From Allomuricauda sp. (lineage in GTDB: Bacteria > Bacteroidota > Bacteroidia > Flavobacteriales > Flavobacteriaceae), in contig JASBTQ010000025.1 in NCBI GenBank assembly GCA_030148335.1, positions 1 through 64,000 of the forward strand: a stretch of 64,000 bases of DNA, read 5' to 3'. The notes beneath the pieces are model-generated. The model saw nothing but the letters and a program-made list of their open reading frames with translations, did no database searches and was not told where the DNA came from. The translations under genes were made by a program, and so were the position numbers. The first letter of the stretch is position 1; every line of letters starts with the position of its first letter. Below are positions 43,973 to 51,447 of the stretch, one piece after another.

Positions 43973-44626
43973 TTAGCTGATGTTAAGTGTAAAAAACATA
44001 ACGCCAACTACCCAAATCAATAAGCTAACCCCATAGCTGCTTGCGACAATGGATACACCTTTAAATGAAAAGTCATTGATTTCTTTATCTATGAGATAAG
44101 CTAAAATAACCCAATAGGCCAGTTCAAAAAGGTTTAGAACTTGCAATGGATATACATACCAAGGTCGTATATCTTCGTAGCCTATAATACTTAAAACTGA
44201 AAATGGGTAAAAATACTGTAGGTCCTCAAATGTATAGTCTGTCTTAAAAAAATAAAACCAAACTGTTTTAAATACAATGACACTTAAAAAGATGAATTCA
44301 GATTTTATTACTATGTTAAAAAGCCTTTTGTAACTAATTTTTTTATCAAAAAAGAAACAACCTATACTGAGTAGAACTGCAATAATAGATGTTTTTATTA
44401 ATAACAAAAGTGGGAACATTATAACACCAAGCCATTCCCATTTTTTTTGGACTTCAATGAAACTGTCTACTTGTTTTTGGGTAAAAGATTCAGATAAAGA
44501 TATATAAATGGCATCATCAACTTCCAATATTATACTCGACCAATAACTTAAACCAATAGATAAAATGGTTTGTAAAAACAACCAATTCAAATTGTTTAAC
44601 CCTTCATTTTTAGAGCTGCCCCCCAT
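43973..44626 (-). CDS. Multi-helix membrane protein of the peptide cluster
   Basis: This 217-residue protein has about five membrane segments: LFLQTILSIGLSYWSSIIL, WLGVIMFPLLLLIKTSIIAVLLSIGCFFF (two turns), IFLSVIVFKTVWFYFF, LFELAYWVILAYLI and SLLIWVVGVMFFTLNIS. An outer loop (DDAIYISLSESFTQKQVDSF) follows helix one. The pattern resembles Yip1-like proteins, without a motif I would rely on. Possible roles are immunity to the peptide or part of the export apparatus. It overlaps neither neighbour but lies 2 and 5 bases from them. Confidence 0.7.
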   Translation of the reverse strand: MGGSSKNEGLNNLNWLFLQTILSIGLSYWSSIILEVDDAIYISLSESFTQKQVDSFIEVQKKWEWLGVIMFPLLLLIKTSIIAVLLSIGCFFFDKKISYKRLFNIVIKSEFIFLSVIVFKTVWFYFFKTDYTFEDLQYFYPFSVLSIIGYEDIRPWYVYPLQVLNLFELAYWVILAYLIDKEINDFSFKGVSIVASSYGVSLLIWVVGVMFFTLNIS

Positions 44627-44631
44627 TCTTA

Positions 44632-45033
44632 TTAACTAACATTTCTTATTGTCAATTTTAAATAATTGGATTTTCCAAAAGTTATATAGTAAATCGGGTA
44701 TAAGAGTATTATAATTGGGAACAATCCAAAAAAGGTATATCTTGTCAAGAGTGCAATTAAAGCGCATATAAGAGTGGAGCCGAGTATGATTATAAAATCT
44801 CTATCCTTTAGGAAACTTGTAAGATAAACTTCTTTTGTCGACTTCTTAATCCGAATTTTATTTGACGAACAAAATTGAATTTTAGCCCAAACTTCATCAT
44901 CTTCCATCACATTGATTTTAACCTCTGTTTCATACTCGTTTAAAATTGCAATTTCATTTTGCCCAGACATAATTTTCACTTTACCTGCTCTAAAATTTAA
45001 TGTAGGCACTCTTTTTATTTTAATTGTTTGCAT
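44632..45033 (-). CDS. Two-helix membrane protein of the peptide cluster
   Basis: This 133-residue protein has a beta-rich N-terminal domain of about 75 residues (TLNFRAGKVKIMSGQNEIAI, EVKINVMEDDEVWAKIQF, IRIKKSTKEVYLTSF). A helical hairpin follows (FIIILGSTLICALIALLTRYTFFGLFPIIILLYPIYYI, read as two helices) and then a short tail. The N-terminal domain seems to be cytosolic and could bind the precursor or the transporter; immunity is another option. No known family is recognised. It is the first gene after the hairpin that follows the precursor gene. Confidence 0.65.
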   Translation of the reverse strand: MQTIKIKRVPTLNFRAGKVKIMSGQNEIAILNEYETEVKINVMEDDEVWAKIQFCSSNKIRIKKSTKEVYLTSFLKDRDFIIILGSTLICALIALLTRYTFFGLFPIIILLYPIYYITFGKSNYLKLTIRNVS

Positions 45034-45067
45034 ATTTATACTTTTTAGAGAAATCCCGTTTAATAAT

Positions 45068-45095
45068 AATAAGGGAGGGTGGAACCTCCCTTATT
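45068..45095 (-). terminator. Intercistronic hairpin after the peptide precursor gene
   Basis: An 11-bp perfect stem (45068-45078 with 45085-45095) with a 6-base loop lies directly after the precursor stop. Only interrupted T stretches follow on the minus strand, so it may be a partial terminator or an mRNA-stabilising structure, letting the precursor be made in excess over the export genes. Confidence 0.6.
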
Positions 45096-45100
45096 TTAAT

Positions 45101-45307
45101 TTAATCCATGCATGAGCCAGCTGAAATTGCCATTGAGGCACCTGCTAAAGCTAGCATACCCCATCCAATTGGGGTAGCGGCTACAGCTACCGCAGAGATT
45201 GCAAAAATTAAACTGCTCCCACTTACTGCAAAACCAGCTTCTTCCAAAGCACCACTGCATTTGCCTCCATTCAGTACCTCCATTTGATTTAATTCCAATG
45301 TTTTCAT
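45101..45307 (-). CDS. Double-glycine-leader bacteriocin-like peptide precursor
   Basis: The ATG at 45307 gives a 68-residue precursor. The leader MKTLELNQMEVLNGG is a typical Bacteroidota double-glycine leader, cut by C39 peptidases after GG. The predicted 53-residue core starts KCSGALEEAGFAVSGS, is dominated by Gly, Ala, Ser, Ile and Val like class II bacteriocins, holds one Pro and one Trp (TPIGWG), and ends SAGSCMD. Its only two cysteines are at core positions 2 and 51, so one disulfide would close nearly the whole peptide into a ring. The YGNGV-type motif of pediocin-like bacteriocins is absent. Antibacterial or signalling activity is inferred. Confidence 0.85.
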   Translation of the reverse strand: MKTLELNQMEVLNGGKCSGALEEAGFAVSGSSLIFAISAVAVAATPIGWGMLALAGASMAISAGSCMD

Positions 45308-45388
45308 AAAATACAATTTTAAGTTATACCACTCAGAGTTAAAATTTATGTTTAGAAATTGTGAGTGATGTTAACAATTCCTAACCTT

Positions 45389-45601
45389 TTATTCAATGAA
45401 CACTAATTTCTTTTCTACACGGTTGTCCCTCTTTACAATCATCATGATATTTTCCTTATTCAAGCATTGCATAGATGTGAATGCCATAATGACAAGAATG
45501 GTAACCAAGATTATTCCATACAAAACTTCGCCCATTTCCCATGGAAAACAACCCATTGTATAGAGGAGAGCCTTAATTATTTCTTTTGCTAAAATTTGCA
45601 T
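45389..45601 (-). CDS. Small single-helix membrane protein, possible immunity factor
   Basis: This 70-residue ORF has a hydrophobic core (EVLYGIILVTILVIMAFTSM, about residues 25-44) and a basic C-terminal tail (MMIVKRDNRVEKKLVFIE). It is the first ORF of the peptide cluster, 73 bases upstream of the precursor. Small membrane proteins beside bacteriocin genes are often immunity factors, but there is no similarity to support that. A 4-bp hairpin (45602-45613) sits immediately before the ATG. Confidence 0.5.
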   Translation of the reverse strand: MQILAKEIIKALLYTMGCFPWEMGEVLYGIILVTILVIMAFTSMQCLNKENIMMIVKRDNRVEKKLVFIE

Positions 45602-45651
45602 GGACTAAATGTCCCTAGAAAAGACAAAATCTGCAAGCGGAGGTTTTTACG

Positions 45652-45681
45652 ATTTATAAATATGAAGTTAGATTTATAAAT
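45652..45681. promoter_or_regulatory. Tandem ATTTATAAAT palindromes, candidate operator of the peptide cluster
   Basis: The 10-bp palindrome ATTTATAAAT occurs at 45652-45661 and 45672-45681, exactly 20 bases apart; the second extends to a 14-bp palindrome (45670-45683). It lies 51-82 bases upstream of the first ORF of the cluster, a fit position for a dimeric regulator binding one DNA face. Confidence 0.55.
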
Positions 45682-45743
45682 CTGTATGTATTTCAGATGA
45701 AAATGCCAGAATAAGGAAGGGAGGGTATATGACAAGTAAACCT

Positions 45744-46916
45744 CTAATCCTCCAACTTCCTGCGCTTCCGTTCTTTTTGCAATAAGGCCAACTCCCTTGA
45801 AGTCTGCCCGGCGACCGAGGTATTCTCCTCCGCACGGCGTATCAGATAAGGCATGACATCACGTACCGGGCCATAAGGCACATATTTCACTGCATTGTAG
45901 CCCTGCGCGGCCAAATTGTAGGTGATATGGTCACTCATCCCGAAGAGTTGTCCAAACCAAACATTACTGTCCGATGGCTCTATGCCCTTTTCCTGCATTT
46001 TTGAGATCAATTTGAGGCAGCTCTGCTCATTATGGGTCCCGGCAAAGAGTACAAAGCGGTCCAAATTTTCCATCATATAGTTGATGGCGGCATCAAAGTT
46101 TTCGTCGGTCTCTTTTTTGGAGGCACAGATGGGGCTTGGGTATTCTTTTTCCTTGGCCCTATCGTTCTCTTTTTCCATGTAGGCCCCCCTGACCACCTTG
46201 GCCCCGATGCTAAATTGTTCCGAAGCGGCAATATCCTTTAGTTTTTTGATATAATCCAATCGGTCCCAACGGTACATTTGGAAGGTATTGAACACAATGG
46301 CCTTTTCCTTGTTGTATTTGCGCATCATTTCCAGCACTAGGTCATCGGCGGCATCCTGCATCCAACTCTCTTCCGCATCGATGAGCAAGGACACGTCCAG
46401 ATCGTGCGCTTTTTTACAGACCCTGTCGAACCGGTTCACCAATCGGCCCCATTCCGCTGTTTCGCTTTCGTTCAATGTATGGCCTGCACTCACTTTTTCA
46501 AACAGTTTGAAGCGACCAAAACCGGTGGGTTTGAACACCGCAAAGGGAATGGCATCCTTTTCTTTGACAAAATCGAGCACCTCCAAGGTCTTTTCCATGG
46601 CAAAATCGAACTGGTTGTCCACCTCCTTGCCCTCAGCGGAATAATCAAGGATGGAATAGACGCCCTTTTCGTACATTTTATCAATAATGGGGAGACAATC
46701 CTCTTCATTTACCCCACCGCAAAAATGGTCAAATACCGTGGCCCGAATCAGACCTTCAACAGGTAGATGGGCCTTTATGGCAAAGTTGGTCACCGCAGTG
46801 CCTATGCGCACTAGGGGTTCGTTGGCTATCATCTTAAAAAGGAAGTAGGCGTGCTCCAGTTGGGAGTCAGTCTTCAGCTCAAAAGCTATTGCGGTATTCT
46901 CAAAATTCGGCAACAT
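45744..46916 (-). CDS. Proline dehydrogenase
   Basis: This 390-residue flavoenzyme oxidises proline to pyrroline-5-carboxylate. Family marks of the PutA-type TIM barrel are AVFKPTGFGRFKLFEKV, VSLLIDAEESWMQDAADDLVLEMMRKYN, GAKVVRGAYMEKE with substrate-loop residues, FAGTHNEQSCLKL and YVPYGPVRDVMPYLIRRAEENTSV. It is the stand-alone form without the P5C dehydrogenase domain. The gene is divergent from aroB, 91 bases apart, and its stop lies 60 bases before the tandem palindromes of the peptide cluster. Confidence 0.93.
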   Translation of the reverse strand: MLPNFENTAIAFELKTDSQLEHAYFLFKMIANEPLVRIGTAVTNFAIKAHLPVEGLIRATVFDHFCGGVNEEDCLPIIDKMYEKGVYSILDYSAEGKEVDNQFDFAMEKTLEVLDFVKEKDAIPFAVFKPTGFGRFKLFEKVSAGHTLNESETAEWGRLVNRFDRVCKKAHDLDVSLLIDAEESWMQDAADDLVLEMMRKYNKEKAIVFNTFQMYRWDRLDYIKKLKDIAASEQFSIGAKVVRGAYMEKENDRAKEKEYPSPICASKKETDENFDAAINYMMENLDRFVLFAGTHNEQSCLKLISKMQEKGIEPSDSNVWFGQLFGMSDHITYNLAAQGYNAVKYVPYGPVRDVMPYLIRRAEENTSVAGQTSRELALLQKERKRRKLED

Positions 46917-47007
46917 TATTTGTAATCTATTTAAGATCCAAATATAAGTACGGAATCTATAACCTTTTCTATAAAAATAGTCTTTATTTAGTGGTGAAAT
47001 TCAATTT

Positions 47008-48063
47008 ATGGAATCGGTCAAATCACAAACCTACGAAGTACATATCGGGGAGTTGGCGCAAGCGGCCCTGAACCAGCATATTGCCAAAAAAAATTACTCC
47101 AAGATCTTTGTCTTGGTCGATACGAACACCAAGAAACATTGTTTGCTGGCATTCACGAAAATGTTCAGCGCTCCCATCGATTCCATTTTCGAAATTGATC
47201 CCGGTGAGGAAAATAAGCATATCCATACCTGTCTTCAGGTCTGGGAACATCTTTCCAACTTTGATGGGGACCGAAAAAGCCTCTTGATCAATCTTGGCGG
47301 TGGTGTGCTCACCGATCTTGGCGGTTTTGTGGCTTCCACATTCAAGCGGGGCATCGATTTCATCAACATCCCCACTACCCTGCTTTCCATGGTGGATGCC
47401 TCCATTGGCGGGAAAAACGGCGTTGATCTTGGAGCCTTGAAGAACCAGATTGGGGTCATCAACCAACCACAAATGGTGTTGGTGTTCCCTGAATTTTTAA
47501 AGACGCTGGATCCAAGACAGGTGACGAGTGGCTTTGCGGAAATGCTAAAGCATGGGCTTATCAAGGATGCCGCCTATTGGGCTGATTTAAAGGAGAAGAA
47601 CAATTTCACGGATGCCTCCAGTATTCAAAAATCCATTTCCATCAAGAATGATGTGGTGTTGATCGACCCCACTGAAAAGGGGTTGCGCAAGATCTTGAAT
47701 TTTGGGCATACCTTGGGACATGCCATTGAATCCTATTGCCTAGAAAATCCAAATAAGAAAACTCTTCTGCACGGAGAGGCCATCGCCATCGGCATGATCT
47801 TGGAAGGTTATCTGTCCCACGAATTGAAAGGTTTGCCGAAATTGGCACTTGAAGAGATCAAGGAAACATTTTTACGCTATTTTGAAAAAGTGGACTTTGA
47901 CACGGATGATATCGATTCCATATTGAAACTCCTTAAATACGACAAGAAAAATTCCCATGGCGATATCAATTTTGTGCTTCTCCAGGCCATCGGTGATGCG
48001 GTCACGGACATCAAAGTGCCTGAAGAACTCTTCCAGAAGGCTTTCGATTACTACGCGGAATGA
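47008..48063 (+). CDS. aroB: 3-dehydroquinate synthase
   Basis: This 351-residue enzyme closes the ring in the second shikimate step. The NAD site shows GGGVLTDLGGFVASTFKRGIDF and NIPTTLLSMVDASIGGK. Zinc ligands and catalytic residues lie in MLKHGLIKDAAYW, LNFGHTLGHAIES and LLHGEAIAIGMILE. The length matches the family. It is the only shikimate gene here and stands alone, convergent with the DinB gene. Confidence 0.94.
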   Translation: MESVKSQTYEVHIGELAQAALNQHIAKKNYSKIFVLVDTNTKKHCLLAFTKMFSAPIDSIFEIDPGEENKHIHTCLQVWEHLSNFDGDRKSLLINLGGGVLTDLGGFVASTFKRGIDFINIPTTLLSMVDASIGGKNGVDLGALKNQIGVINQPQMVLVFPEFLKTLDPRQVTSGFAEMLKHGLIKDAAYWADLKEKNNFTDASSIQKSISIKNDVVLIDPTEKGLRKILNFGHTLGHAIESYCLENPNKKTLLHGEAIAIGMILEGYLSHELKGLPKLALEEIKETFLRYFEKVDFDTDDIDSILKLLKYDKKNSHGDINFVLLQAIGDAVTDIKVPEELFQKAFDYYAE

Positions 48064-48119
48064 AGCAGCATATACTTTCTACCTGCTTGATTTCCCAGGG
48101 GATGAAAAAACGAAGATTT

Positions 48120-48647
48120 TTATTGACCCTGATTCAGATACCGTTCTTTTAGAATACGGACATGGTGCGCTTGGTGCCCACTAATGATGAAACCCATGGC
48201 CCGAACGCTCATGGGAGATCCACTGGCAACTCCCTTGCGTTTCAATGCCTCTTCGTCAAAGGATTTGAACAAGGTGATGGTGGAATCCCGAACGGCCTTG
48301 TACTCACCCATCAAGTCCTGCATGGCCCTACCATTGGCGTTGGAATACGGCACAAACAAATCCTGATCGAATCCAGGTAGATCAACCTTATCGTTCCGGG
48401 CAAAACGAAGCGCACGATATTGAAAAACTCTCTCGGTGTCTATGATGTGGACCAATACTTCGGCCAAGGTCCATTTTCCTTCCGCATAGGCAAAAGAAAG
48501 CCTACTTTCAGGGATTTTTCCCAAAAGGGACAACAATTCCTCTTTTCCATCCATCAAAGCATCCATTAGGGAAACTTCCCCCAATGCCATGATATAGGTA
48601 TGGTAAAAAGGATTGTACTCAGACGTGGGCAACTCTGAAAGAAACAT
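48120..48647 (-). CDS. DinB-family protein
   Basis: This 175-residue protein has the four-helix DinB/YfiT-like fold with its metal-binding histidines in EVLVHIIDTERVFQYRALRFARND and GFIISGHQAHHVRILKERYL. Proteins of this group are often thiol-linked transferases or hydrolases. It is more like the YfiT branch than the DUF1572 protein in the his operon. It is followed upstream by an Lrp-type gene 18 bases away, which may be co-transcribed. Confidence 0.85.
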   Translation of the reverse strand: MFLSELPTSEYNPFYHTYIMALGEVSLMDALMDGKEELLSLLGKIPESRLSFAYAEGKWTLAEVLVHIIDTERVFQYRALRFARNDKVDLPGFDQDLFVPYSNANGRAMQDLMGEYKAVRDSTITLFKSFDEEALKRKGVASGSPMSVRAMGFIISGHQAHHVRILKERYLNQGQ

Positions 48648-48665
48648 GGTCCTTTGGTAAGTAAA

Positions 48666-49145
48666 TTACATCTCGTTGAAAATCGTGTGCATCAAACGCT
48701 TTTTGTCGTTGATGCTCTCTTCCAACGAAATCATGGTCTCCGTTCTGCTGATACCGTCAATGTCATCGATCTTGAAGATGATGTTCTTGGCATGGGTGGT
48801 ATCCTTGGCCCTGATCTTACAGAAAATGTTGAACTTTCCTGTGGTGATGTGGGCAACGGTAACGTAGGGAATCTGGTTGAGCCTTTCGAGCACAAACTTG
48901 GTCTGATGGGTCTTTTCCAGAAAAATGCCCACATACGCTATAAAGGAATAGCCCAGTTTTACATAGTCGAGGGTAAGTGAAGAACCACGGATGATTCCTG
49001 CTTCTTCCATCTTTTTGACCCTAACATGGACCGTGCCCGCCGAAATCAACAACTTTTTGGCAATGTCGGTAAAAGGTGTCCGGGTGTTGTCTATCAACAT
49101 GTCCAATATCTGGTGGTCGACTTCGTCTAACTTAACTTTGTTCAT
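48666..49145 (-). CDS. Lrp/AsnC-family transcriptional regulator
   Basis: This 159-residue protein has the N-terminal winged helix KLDEVDHQILDMLIDNTRTPFTDIAKKLLISAGTVHVRVKKMEEAGII and the C-terminal ligand-binding RAM domain (SFIAYVGIFLEKTHQTKFVLERL to FKIDDIDGISRTETMISLEE). Members sense amino acids and form octamers on DNA. Possible targets nearby are proline dehydrogenase or ald, but no site is visible. The length is normal. Confidence 0.92.
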   Translation of the reverse strand: MNKVKLDEVDHQILDMLIDNTRTPFTDIAKKLLISAGTVHVRVKKMEEAGIIRGSSLTLDYVKLGYSFIAYVGIFLEKTHQTKFVLERLNQIPYVTVAHITTGKFNIFCKIRAKDTTHAKNIIFKIDDIDGISRTETMISLEESINDKKRLMHTIFNEM

Positions 49146-49245
49146 TATCTTGAAATTTTCAGCAAAATTAGTGAATTGAGGAAATTTACGTAATAAAATT
49201 GGTTCTTTTTTAAATAAAACGCAAGAAAGCCTTGTGGATAGTTAC

Positions 49246-50349
49246 TTAATTTTTGATTTGGAGCAATAAATTAACAATTTTATGATGCTCCGGCACAAGT
49301 CCAAAATCCTTTAAATCAATACATTCTATTGTTTCATGACCGTAAAATCCTTCAAGCGTGCCCATTTCAATGATTTCAGGTTCAAAAATGATTTTTTCAC
49401 CTTCCAGCACTTCCTTATATCGAATTCCGATCATTTCTTCGTCCAGTTCCGGGTTCAGCACGCTTGGATTCTTGACCAGAACATCAAAGAAAAGTTTATT
49501 GTTTTCGGGAATCTTGAAATAATCTTTTGGAGTGAAATTATCCACTAGATTCATGGCAATGGTTTTCAGCGCTTCGATAAGGGCATGGAAAATGAATTCC
49601 CGGGTCCTTTCCCTTTCATAGTCCTTTGGAAAATGCCCCGCCTCGAACAAGATGGTCGGTGTGTCTGTCATCTGGAAGGCATCGCCTACGCAATTATCAT
49701 TAAAACCGTCATCGTACCTCCCCACCTGCCCTGGAATGAGTTTTTGGAGCAAGGTATCCATGGCCACAATGATCTTCATGGCCGTCTCACGTGTGGGGGT
49801 CACATCCCGCGCTTCGTTGCTGGCGGGGGACAAAAAGGAAACCGTGGCGGGTTTGTCCGTTGCACCTGCACTAAAAAGTGTCCGTTGGTCGTGGAGATTA
49901 AAACAGAAGTCAGGTTGGAATTCCTCAAAGAGTTGTCGCAATGCCACACTCTCCGGTTGGGTGAGCATCTTTGCGTCCCTATTCAGGTCAACTCCATTCT
50001 TGTTTACCCTCGTGTATGCCTTGGCACCATCTGGGTTGAGCATGGGTACGATCATCAGTGTGCAATGCTCCAATATACTTTTTGCGAGAGCCTCATCAGA
50101 TTGTAAAAAATTGACCATATCCCAAACCGCTTTTGTGGTCGTGGACTCGTTCCCGTGCATTTGGGACCACATCAATATCTTTTTGCTGCCTTTCCCCAGA
50201 GAGAAGCCATATAGGGTTTTGCCGCTGACAGCATTTCCAATTTCCATCAAAGGAGCGGATAGTTTGGAAAAGCAGCTTTCCTCCAACATCGCTTGGGTAA
50301 TGTACCTTCCTTTTATCGAGAGCTCTTTATAGGCTGAATGATCAATCAC
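49246..50349 (-). CDS. M14-family zinc carboxypeptidase-like protein
   Basis: This protein of about 367 residues has the M14 zinc site: His65 and Glu68 in SQMHGNESTTT, the third ligand in FCFNLHDQRTLFS, the substrate-binding Arg-like NKNGVDLNRDA, and the catalytic Glu in TPTILFEAGHFPKD. A C-terminal extension (LVKNPSVLNPELDE to IVNLLLQIKN) is unusual among digestive carboxypeptidases and typical of Bacteroidota homologues. No signal peptide is seen, so it is probably cytosolic. I chose GTG at 50349 (VIDHSAYKELSIKGRYI); a TTG at 50370 would add seven residues. Confidence 0.85.
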   Translation of the reverse strand: MIDHSAYKELSIKGRYITQAMLEESCFSKLSAPLMEIGNAVSGKTLYGFSLGKGSKKILMWSQMHGNESTTTKAVWDMVNFLQSDEALAKSILEHCTLMIVPMLNPDGAKAYTRVNKNGVDLNRDAKMLTQPESVALRQLFEEFQPDFCFNLHDQRTLFSAGATDKPATVSFLSPASNEARDVTPTRETAMKIIVAMDTLLQKLIPGQVGRYDDGFNDNCVGDAFQMTDTPTILFEAGHFPKDYERERTREFIFHALIEALKTIAMNLVDNFTPKDYFKIPENNKLFFDVLVKNPSVLNPELDEEMIGIRYKEVLEGEKIIFEPEIIEMGTLEGFYGHETIECIDLKDFGLVPEHHKIVNLLLQIKN

Positions 50350-50601
50350 GGGCTTGCAAATAAGCCACAAAAATAACCATGTATTATTTTACAATTGTAA
50401 CTATTCAATATTTCAAACATTTACATATGTATACTTATTGGCGAATGACATTCTTGATTTTGAACACATTTGTAAACAACATAAATCAATAAACATCTAA
50501 TTATTTAAATATCAGTTATATATGTCAATTTATATGATGCACTTGTTTTAATTTTTGAAAATATTTCAAAGATTTATTTCTCACTTTAGAAATCTGGTTT
50601 G

Positions 50602-50630
50602 TACATTTGAAATATGAAAATTTACATTTG
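50602..50630 (+). promoter_or_regulatory. Two -7 boxes before the HTH gene
   Basis: TACATTTG occurs at 50602-50609 and again at 50623-50630, 21 bases apart. The first fits a promoter whose transcript starts about 15 bases before the GTG. The second overlaps that GTG and could not serve translation, so it may be an autoregulatory site. The rest of 50371-50601 is A+T-rich with no other signal I can name. Confidence 0.45.
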
Positions 50631-51025
50631 TGGATGATGAAATAATTTCCCGGATTCAGACTGTGATCGCACATTACGGTTTATCGGTTTCTGCTTTTGC
50701 GGATGAGATCGGGGTACAGCGTTCCAGCATTTCACATTTGCTCAGCGGAAGGAACAAACCCAGTTTGGACTTTGTAATGAAACTGGTGAACGCCTACCCT
50801 GAGGTAAACTTGTATTGGCTGCTAAAGGGTGAGGGCAGCTTTCCTGAAAGTAAAGATGTAAAACCGGAAAGCCCTAAAATTCCTGTGCCAGAGGAAGAGA
50901 TAGCCGGCCAATCGGTTGATGTTCCGCCATCACCCGTAAAGGAAATTGTCCCTAAAGCGCCGCATACCATTGTCCTGTTGTTTGAGGACGGGACTTTTCA
51001 AACCTACAAGGGCAAAAAAGATTGA
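50630..51025 (+). CDS. XRE-type HTH regulator
   Basis: This 131-residue protein has an N-terminal helix-turn-helix (IQTVIAHYGLSVSAFADEIGVQRSSISHLLSGRNKPSLDFVMKLVNAYPEVNLYWLLKGEG, residues about 8-67), then a proline- and acid-rich linker (KPESPKIPVPEEEIAGQSVDVPPSPVKE) and a short C-terminal strand (IVLLFEDGTFQTYKGKKD). The start is GTG at 50630, the only one before the HTH. This build is frequent in Flavobacteriaceae; the targets are unknown. It is followed 31 bases later by a lipoprotein gene. Confidence 0.85.
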   Translation: MDDEIISRIQTVIAHYGLSVSAFADEIGVQRSSISHLLSGRNKPSLDFVMKLVNAYPEVNLYWLLKGEGSFPESKDVKPESPKIPVPEEEIAGQSVDVPPSPVKEIVPKAPHTIVLLFEDGTFQTYKGKKD

Positions 51026-51056
51026 CCCGTTCGAGTTCTTTCCGTTTCTTTGCACT

Positions 51057-51434
51057 ATGGTAAAATATCTCTTTTCTGGACTCGTCCTATTGTTCTTTTC
51101 AGCATGTGGAGAAGCTCCCCAACGCAATTGTACCGATTTTAAAACAGGCAAGTTCATCTTTACCGCCACCATCAATGGGGAGGAAAAAATGACCACTTTT
51201 CACAGGACTTTGGATATCGAAGTGGATGAGTTTGAGGGCAAAAAGGATTCTTCCTCCATCCGATGGATCAATGATTGCGAATATGTACTAAAGAATCTGA
51301 ACCCGAAGAACAAAGCCGAGGAAAAATCCATCCACATAAAGATATTGAGCACCACCGAGTCTTCTTATACATTCGAATACGGCGTGGTTGGGGATACCAA
51401 GAAATTCAAGGGCACTGCCCACAAAATCCAATAA
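51057..51434 (+). CDS. Small lipoprotein, function unknown
   Basis: The ATG at 51057 gives 125 residues with a lipoprotein signal (YLFSGLVLLFFSACGEA), and then a beta-rich domain: NCTDFKTGKFIFTATINGEEK, TTFHRTLDIEVDEFEGKKDSSSIRWINDCEYVLKNLNPKNKAE and SSYTFEYGVVGDTKKFKGTAHKI. The frame is open further upstream, but the signal peptide fixes the start. I recall relatives labelled DNA topoisomerase IV, which looks like a name copied from the neighbouring parC; nothing in the sequence supports it. Confidence 0.8.
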   Translation: MVKYLFSGLVLLFFSACGEAPQRNCTDFKTGKFIFTATINGEEKMTTFHRTLDIEVDEFEGKKDSSSIRWINDCEYVLKNLNPKNKAEEKSIHIKILSTTESSYTFEYGVVGDTKKFKGTAHKIQ

Positions 51435-51447
51435 GGTTTAAACGGAT

